Part shown: positions 13,239 through 16,605 of the stretch, piece after piece
Layout of the letters: each line of letters begins with the position of its first letter
Numbering within the stretch: position 1 is the first letter of the stretch
Assembly: GCA_030648435.1 (NCBI GenBank)
Contig: JAUSHE010000041.1
Coordinates: 1 to 16,605, forward strand
Direction of reading: 5' to 3'
Length of the DNA stretch: 16,605 bases
Source of the DNA: Candidatus Daviesbacteria bacterium
GTDB lineage: Bacteria > Patescibacteria > Microgenomatia > Daviesbacterales > UBA10151
Program-made: the position numbers and the translations under genes
Notes under the pieces: model-generated
Seen by the model: only the letters and a program-made list of their open reading frames with translations
Databases searched by the model: none
What the model was told of the DNA's origin: nothing

Positions 13239-13353
13239 TTAGTGCTAAGTGACTAGTGCTAAGTGCAAAGTCTACTCCTTAGTCTTTTCCTCCTTTTTCG
13301 GCTTTTTATCTTCTGTTTTCTGACTTATCACTTTTCCCTCATCACTTAGCACT
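13239..13353. repeat. 115-bp repeat, copy A (end of rplV and rplV-rpsC spacer)
   Basis: Perfect 12-bp inverted ends, AGTGCTAAGTGA (13241-13252) and TCACTTAGCACT (13342-13353), flank 89 bases. A second direct copy of the end unit follows at 13255-13266, 14 bases on. Much of the element reads as loose heptamers (AGTGCTA, AGTGACT, AGTGCTA, AGTGCAA). It aligns ungapped to 11541-11655 with 8 mismatches, in the same orientation and the same reading phase. It encodes L22 residues about 104-130, the stop codon and the spacer up to rpsC. It looks like a miniature inverted-repeat element without coding capacity of its own. Confidence 0.85.
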
Positions 13354-13664
13354 ATCTTAATATGCGCCATCCGTCTTTTGAACGGCTTGACTCTTCCCCT
13401 GGTACCAGCTTTAAAACGGCGCATTTTCATACTTTCATTTATTTCAATTTTTTTAAAGGTAAGATTTTTTGCATCCATCCCTTTTTGTTTTGCATTAGCT
13501 AGTACCGTCTCTAAAGCTTTTACCAAATCCATGGCTGCCATTTTGGGAGTCATCCGCAAAATATTAAGCGACTTCTCAGGTGTCATTTTACGCACCATAT
13601 CTGCCACCAGCCGCAATTTACGGGGACTTACATGCATATATTTTTGTATTGTTTGTATTTCCAT
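13272..13664 (-). CDS. rplV: 50S ribosomal protein L22 with repeat-derived C-terminal tail
   Basis: L22 spans the large subunit and its beta-hairpin lines the exit tunnel. Residues 1-107 have the family pattern: YMHVSPRKLRLVADMVR, the ALETVLANAKQKGMD helix, the hairpin tip region MKMRRFKAGTRGRVKPFKRR, and HIKIVLSD. L22 normally ends there. A tail of about 22 residues follows (EGKVISQKTEDKK, then a Lys/Glu run), encoded by the 115-bp repeat also found at the end of rpsQ. The final IVLSD may itself lie partly in the repeat and happens to fit the family consensus. The gene starts 3 bases after rpsS. Confidence 0.96.
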   Translation of the reverse strand: MEIQTIQKYMHVSPRKLRLVADMVRKMTPEKSLNILRMTPKMAAMDLVKALETVLANAKQKGMDAKNLTFKKIEINESMKMRRFKAGTRGRVKPFKRRMAHIKIVLSDEGKVISQKTEDKKPKKEEKTKE

Positions 13665-13667
13665 ATA

Positions 13668-13952
13668 TTAAGTCTTTGACGTAGATTTTTCTGTCACCTT
13701 TCCATGACCATGAAATCTTCTGGTAGGAGCGAACTCACCCAATCTTTGGCTAACCATTGATTCTGATACAAAAACTGTCACAAAATTCTTTCCCTGATGA
13801 ACTAAAAAAGTATGACCCACAAATTCCGGTGGAATCTGTGACCTTCTGGCCCAAGTTTTAATCGGGTCTTTCGAGCCTCCTGCTTTTTGAGCCATAACTT
13901 TTTTCAGTAACTTCTCATCAATATATGGTCCTTTTTTAGTTGATCTTCCCAT
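13668..13952 (-). CDS. rpsS: 30S ribosomal protein S19
   Basis: S19 is in the 30S head and forms a bridge with the large subunit. The 94 residues start MGRSTKKGPYIDEKLLKKV. They contain TWARRSQIPPEFVGHTFLVHQGKNFVTVFV and the conserved end LGEFAPTRRFHGHG, followed by a short Ser/Thr/Lys tail. An AAGGAG Shine-Dalgarno inside the end of rplB precedes the ATG, which is one base after the rplB stop. Confidence 0.98.
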   Translation of the reverse strand: MGRSTKKGPYIDEKLLKKVMAQKAGGSKDPIKTWARRSQIPPEFVGHTFLVHQGKNFVTVFVSESMVSQRLGEFAPTRRFHGHGKVTEKSTSKT

Positions 13953-13953
13953 T

Positions 13954-14694
13954 TTATGGTTTTCTCCTTTTTATAATATATTTACTTGTCTTATTTCTTT
14001 TATTTCGAGTCTTTCCGACTGCTTTCTTGCCGTATTTTGTCATCGGACTTTTTCGCCCAATTCCGGATCTGCCTTCTCCTCCGCCATGAGGGTGGGAATC
14101 AGGATCTTGCGCCACACCCCGAACATTCGGCTTAATGCCCATACGGCGGGATGTGCCAGCCTTTCTCAGAACTCTTTGTCTAATCTCTTCGTTTCCCAAA
14201 ACACCTATTGTAGCCAAAGACTGCAAAGGTATCATTCTAATCTCACCTGAGGGCATTTTCAACTGAGCAAAATTTCCTTCTTTTGCCAAAAGCTGGAGTG
14301 ACATGCCGGCACTTCTGCCCAGCTGTCCGCCTTTACCGGGAGTCAGCTCTACATTGTGCACTAATGTACCAATGGTAATATTTTTAAGCCGCATGGCATT
14401 TCCGGCATTAACTTCTTGCTTTTCTCCTGATATTACTTTATTGCCTACTGTAACACCCTTTGGCGCCAAAATGTATCTATATTCCCCATCTGCGTATTTG
14501 ACTAATGCGATATCAACATTCCTATTCGGATCATATTCCAAAGCCGTCACTTCACCCAAAACACCAAATTTATCTCTCTTAAAATCAATTTCCCTGTAGT
14601 ATCTTTTGTGTCTTCCGCCCTGGCTTCTGACAGTTATCATCCCTCCGGACGATCTGCCTGAATGTTTTTTTAATATAGTTTTTAAATTTTTCAC
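13954..14694 (-). CDS. rplB: 50S ribosomal protein L2, N-terminally short
   Basis: L2 is needed for subunit joining and peptidyl-transferase function. The 246 residues contain SGGMITVRSQGGRHKRYYREIDFKRDKFG, EYDPNRNVDIALVKYADGEYRYILAPKG (53-80), RSAGMSLQLLAKEG, and the key HPHGGGEGR at 201-209. Typical bacterial L2 has about 275 residues. The usual N-terminal stretch with the YKPTTPGRR-like motif is missing and the protein begins at the LKTILKKHSGR equivalent. The GTG at 14694 overlaps the rplW stop as GTGA. A CAGGA lies just 3-7 bases before it, rather close. No earlier in-frame start was evident. The short form may be typical for the lineage. Confidence 0.96.
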   Translation of the reverse strand: MKNLKTILKKHSGRSSGGMITVRSQGGRHKRYYREIDFKRDKFGVLGEVTALEYDPNRNVDIALVKYADGEYRYILAPKGVTVGNKVISGEKQEVNAGNAMRLKNITIGTLVHNVELTPGKGGQLGRSAGMSLQLLAKEGNFAQLKMPSGEIRMIPLQSLATIGVLGNEEIRQRVLRKAGTSRRMGIKPNVRGVAQDPDSHPHGGGEGRSGIGRKSPMTKYGKKAVGKTRNKRNKTSKYIIKRRKP

Positions 14695-15119
14695 TTTCCT
14701 GTTATGACCTTTCTTTGTGTTGTTGGAGCTGCCCCAACTGCGGACTTTTCTATCTTAACTTTAGTCCTGCCTAAAATATCTTTTTTTTCTTTCATTCTTA
14801 TTGGCTCTCCCTCGGCCGTTGTAACTACTGCTTCTTCTTTGGGGGTTTCGAAAATCGCAATTTTTTCATTTTTGCCCAGTTGAACCATAGCTTTTTTAAA
14901 TCCCTTAGTCAAATATGATTTTCTTACTTTTTTCTGTGATTTCATTCTCCCTTTTACATTTATAATATTTACACCTAAAACTTTTACATTGAATTTTTCG
15001 GCAACTGCTTTAGCCACAAGAGGCTTATTGGCTTCTTTTGCTACTTCAAAAGTATACAAATTTCGCTCTGCCAGCTTCATAGATTTCTCAGAAATAATTG
15101 GTTTAATTAAAATAATCAT
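14691..15119 (-). CDS. rplW: 50S ribosomal protein L23 with long C-terminal tail
   Basis: L23 lies at the tunnel exit and is the docking site for trigger factor and SRP. The core, residues 1-91, matches the family: IIKPIISEKSMKLAERNLYTFEV-like start, ANKPLVAKAVAEKFNVKVLGVNIINVKGR, and a final KAMVQLGKNEKIAIFE strand. About 50 extra residues follow, charged at first (TPKEEAVVTTAEGEPIRMKEK). The tail ends SAVGAAPTTQRKVITGK, partly encoded by a 17-bp palindrome at 14722-14738. Bacterial L23 is usually about 95-100 residues. It overlaps rplD by 4 bases (ATGA) and rplB by 4 (GTGA). Confidence 0.95.
   Translation of the reverse strand: MIILIKPIISEKSMKLAERNLYTFEVAKEANKPLVAKAVAEKFNVKVLGVNIINVKGRMKSQKKVRKSYLTKGFKKAMVQLGKNEKIAIFETPKEEAVVTTAEGEPIRMKEKKDILGRTKVKIEKSAVGAAPTTQRKVITGK
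14722..14738. repeat. 17-bp near-palindrome inside the rplW tail
   Basis: GTTGGAGCTGCCCCAAC folds as an 8-bp stem with one mismatch around a single T. It encodes VGAAPT in the nonconserved L23 tail. It is one of several short GC-rich palindromes located in nonconserved protein segments of this operon. Confidence 0.45.
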
Positions 15120-15754
15120 TTTGCAAGTTTCTCCAAAGCTTCTTTAGTAACAATCAAAAAATTATGCTTTAACACTTCGTAAGCATTTACCATATTTAAA
15201 GCTAATACTGAAACATTAGGAATATTTCTGACCGCCCTTACTGCATTATCCTGCTTCTCTCCTGTCAAAATCAAAGCACTGTTAACCTTTACTTTATCAA
15301 GCCAGGTGGCAAGCTCTTTGGTTTTACCGGAAGCTTTTTCCAAGCCTGACACGGCGATAATTTTTTTATCTTCTGCTTTGCCGGCAAAAGAGGAAAAAAG
15401 AGCCGCTTTTCTCATTCTCTGAGGTAGGATTAATCTGACTTTCCTAGGCTTGGGACCAAAAGCTATACCTCCACCCACAAAAATCGGTGCTCTTATTGCA
15501 CCGTGTCTTGCTCTGCCTGTGCCTTTTTGATTATAGATTTTGGCAGTCGAACCTTCTACTTCACCCCTAGTTTTAGTAGAACCTGTTAAATGTTTTTGGT
15601 TCGTGGAATAAACTCTTATTGCTTGTGATAGTAATTTCTTGTTAACTTTAGCCCCAAAAATTTCTTTTGGTAGATCTAAAGTACCGGCGGCACGCCCTGC
15701 CAGGGAATAAACAGGAATAGATAATGCGTTAACTATTTTTTTAGTTCTTGGCAT
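15116..15754 (-). CDS. rplD: 50S ribosomal protein L4
   Basis: L4 has a globular domain on the 23S surface and a long loop reaching the exit tunnel. The 212 residues include VYSLAGRAAGTLDLPKEIFG (15-34), the loop TRGEVEGSTAKIYNQKGTGRARHGAIRAPIFVGGG, GPKPRKVRLILPQRMRKAAL, and C-terminal Rossmann-like strands ending FLIVTKEALEKLAK. Length is normal. A strong Shine-Dalgarno, AGGAGG, lies 9 bases before the ATG, within the end of rplC, which it overlaps by 14 bases. In E. coli, L4 represses its own operon through the leader. The rplC leader here is therefore of interest, but a link to L4 is only inferred. Confidence 0.98.
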   Translation of the reverse strand: MPRTKKIVNALSIPVYSLAGRAAGTLDLPKEIFGAKVNKKLLSQAIRVYSTNQKHLTGSTKTRGEVEGSTAKIYNQKGTGRARHGAIRAPIFVGGGIAFGPKPRKVRLILPQRMRKAALFSSFAGKAEDKKIIAVSGLEKASGKTKELATWLDKVKVNSALILTGEKQDNAVRAVRNIPNVSVLALNMVNAYEVLKHNFLIVTKEALEKLAK

Positions 15755-16448
15755 TTTCTGCTACCTCCTCTTTCGGTGCTTCTTCTTCAGATGGTTTTTC
15801 TTCCGGAGGAGGCGTATATCCTTTGATCCTTCCTAATTTCGTTATCATAACTAAACCTCCGGTTGGTCCGGGAACAGCCCCTTTGATAAGTAGGGAATTT
15901 TTTATTTTATCCAAACCCACAACTTCCAAGTTCTTAACACTTACTCTTGTGTTTCCCATATGGCCTGCCATCTTTTTACCTTTATAAACTCTTCCCGGAG
16001 TAGTACCTGAACCAATAGCCCCAGGTGCGCGATGCCTGTCCGATTGACCATGAGTTTTGGGACCGCCATGAAAGCCGTGTCTCCTTACTCCTCCCTGAAA
16101 ACCTTTACCTTTTGATGTAGCACTCAGCTTGACAGCATCTCCGATTGAAAAAACCTGGTCCAGTTTAATTTCTGTTCCAGGCTGTATAGTCCCGAGCGCA
16201 GTCGAGGGATCTCCCTTTTTAACTTCTCTAAACCATCTAATTGGTTGCTCTATCCCTGCCTTTTTCCCATGGCCGAGTTGTGGTTTTCTAACACTTTTTT
16301 TGGTGCCGTAACCAAGCTGTATTGATTTGTCATTTACTTGGGTGACAAAATTTGGGGTCATTAAAACAGCAGTAGCGCCAACCCTACGGCCCCGTGAGTC
16401 GTAAGTACTTGTCATATTTTGTTTTACACCCAATAAACTATTTATCAT
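15741..16448 (-). CDS. rplC: 50S ribosomal protein L3 with internal insert and acidic tail
   Basis: L3 starts 50S assembly and reaches toward the peptidyl-transferase centre. The 235-residue product begins MINSLLGVKQNMTS, the family's GxKxGMT start. It contains the signature SKGKGFQGGVRRHGFHGGPKTHGQSDRHRAPGAIGSG (111-147) and KKMAGHMGNTRVSVKNLEVV. Two parts are odd. Residues 80-87 (DPSTALGT) come from a short palindrome in a variable region. The last 25 or so residues are Pro/Glu-rich and acidic (PPPEEKPSEEEAPKEE) and are absent from ordinary L3. The ATG has no good Shine-Dalgarno and lies 12 bases after the U-run of a terminator-like hairpin. Confidence 0.97.
   Translation of the reverse strand: MINSLLGVKQNMTSTYDSRGRRVGATAVLMTPNFVTQVNDKSIQLGYGTKKSVRKPQLGHGKKAGIEQPIRWFREVKKGDPSTALGTIQPGTEIKLDQVFSIGDAVKLSATSKGKGFQGGVRRHGFHGGPKTHGQSDRHRAPGAIGSGTTPGRVYKGKKMAGHMGNTRVSVKNLEVVGLDKIKNSLLIKGAVPGPTGGLVMITKLGRIKGYTPPPEEKPSEEEAPKEEVAENAKN
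16190..16209. repeat. Short palindromic repeat-like sequence inside rplC
   Basis: TCCCGAGCGCAGTCGAGGGA forms TCC/GGA and CGA/TCG pairs around GCGCAG. On the minus strand it encodes DPSTALGT in a variable region of L3. From memory, CCCTCGACTGCGCTCGGG-like sequences occur as short dispersed repeats in many bacterial genomes; this could not be checked here. Confidence 0.45.
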
Positions 16449-16460
16449 ATTTTTACCAAC

Positions 16461-16497
16461 AAAAAGAGTGAGGCCCGCTGCTGCGGAGCGCTCACTC
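16461..16497 (-). terminator. Terminator-like hairpin (candidate attenuator) before rplC
   Basis: On the minus strand GAGTGAG (16497-16491) pairs perfectly with CTCACTC (16472-16466). The stem continues with a GC pair step and CCGC/GCGG, separated by one-base bulges, around an AGCA loop. TTTTT (16465-16461) and GTT follow at once. This is the form of an intrinsic terminator. Because a promoter-like sequence lies just upstream and no gene lies between, it would act inside the rplC leader as an attenuator. It could instead end an upstream transcription unit outside the window. Confidence 0.6.
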
Positions 16498-16547
16498 AGT
16501 ATCTCGCTTTCAACCGCCGTATCGTTTTCCGACGCGCGATCTACTGA
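16496..16547 (-). ncRNA. Structured leader stem with tandem GA pairs
   Basis: In the minus-strand RNA, UCAGUA-GA-UCGC (16547-16536) faces GCGA-GA-UACUGA (16507-16496). This gives ten Watson-Crick pairs plus a 2x2 GA/GA internal loop able to form tandem sheared G-A pairs. An inner small hairpin, UCG-GAAAA-CGA, lies at 16532-16522 and a further CG/CG step flanks it. The 3' end of the stem shares 2 bases with the terminator-like hairpin. I do not recognise it as a known riboswitch or ribosomal-protein leader. Confidence 0.5.
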
Positions 16548-16553
16548 AATTTT

Positions 16554-16572
16554 AGGTTAAACAATTTAACCT
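16554..16572 (-). promoter_or_regulatory. 8-bp perfect inverted repeat near the 5' end of the rplC leader
   Basis: AGGTTAAA-TTG-TTTAACCT on the minus strand, perfect over 8 bp with a 3-base spacer. It lies 13-31 bases downstream of the expected start of transcription. It could be a DNA operator for a dimeric regulator or the first hairpin of the leader RNA. A possible five-codon reading frame (ATG at 16583, MIKSG, stop) runs into it. Confidence 0.45.
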
Positions 16573-16591
16573 GACTTAATCATGTAAGGAA

Positions 16592-16600
16592 ATTTTAACA
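16592..16600 (-). promoter_or_regulatory. Extended -10 element of the probable rplC operon promoter
   Basis: TGTTAAAAT on the minus strand is an extended -10 (TGn then TAAAAT). The matching -35 would lie beyond the right edge of the window. The same 9-mer occurs in the proposed infA promoter at 5342-5350. Transcription would start near 16585, giving a leader of about 137 bases before the rplC ATG. Confidence 0.45.
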
Positions 16601-16605
16601 CAAGC

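Noticed and set aside
16449..16605. A gene for S10 (rpsJ) upstream of rplC
   Set aside because: No coding frame for S10 is present in these 157 bases, which instead hold a promoter-like site and hairpins; rpsJ may lie outside the window.

Overview
The window is one long block of 32 genes, all on the minus strand, so it reads from right to left. It is the fused S10-spc-alpha ribosomal protein cluster, followed by rplM-rpsI (L13-S9) and a sugar-phosphate mutase. I see no convincing plus-strand gene, tRNA, rRNA, CRISPR array or transposase. Several traits point to the Candidate Phyla Radiation (Patescibacteria), perhaps a Microgenomates-like lineage. L30 (rpmD) is absent between S5 and L15, L2, L15 and adenylate kinase are unusually short, and the DNA is AT-rich. 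TGA ends many genes (rplM, rplQ, rplF, secY, rpsE, rplP, rpmC, rplD, rplW), so the code is the standard bacterial one and not the UGA-recoded code of some CPR groups. The lineage is an inference.

Layout in the direction of transcription. Positions 16605-16449 hold a probable promoter and a structured 5' leader that ends in a terminator-like hairpin just before rplC. The S10 segment follows: rplC, rplD, rplW, rplB, rpsS, rplV, rpsC, rplP, rpmC, rpsQ (16448-11574); rpsJ is not between the promoter and rplC. Next is the spc segment: rplN, rplX, rplE, rpsN, rpsH, rplF, rplR, rpsE, rplO, secY, adk, map (11534-5398). The alpha segment has infA, rpmJ, rpsM, rpsK, rpsD, rpoA and rplQ (5328-2260). The block closes with rplM, rpsI and a phosphomannomutase/phosphoglucomutase (2263-70). 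Two small genes, rpmJ (4964-5080) and rpsN (10045-10224), were read directly from the sequence. Most junctions overlap by 1 to 23 bases, often as ATGA, which suggests translational coupling. No gene-free stretch exceeds about 160 bases.

Together the genes supply about half of the ribosomal proteins, the RNA polymerase alpha subunit, initiation factor IF-1, the SecY translocon channel, methionine aminopeptidase and adenylate kinase. In effect this is one unit for making, fuelling and exporting protein.

The unusual content lies in small repeats and structures scattered through this otherwise conserved block. (1) A 115-bp imperfect duplication (8 mismatches by my count) forms the C-terminal tails of both S17 and L22 and the spacers after them. 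It has 12-bp inverted ends and heptamer-like internal periodicity. (2) A second heptamer-type inverted repeat lies between rplE and rpsN. (3) Short GC-rich palindromes coincide with extra residues at the end of MAP and inside L3 and L23. (4) The rplC leader has a tandem-GA stem followed by a terminator hairpin, a candidate attenuator. (5) Possible internal promoters before infA and rpoA would give nearly or fully leaderless transcripts.
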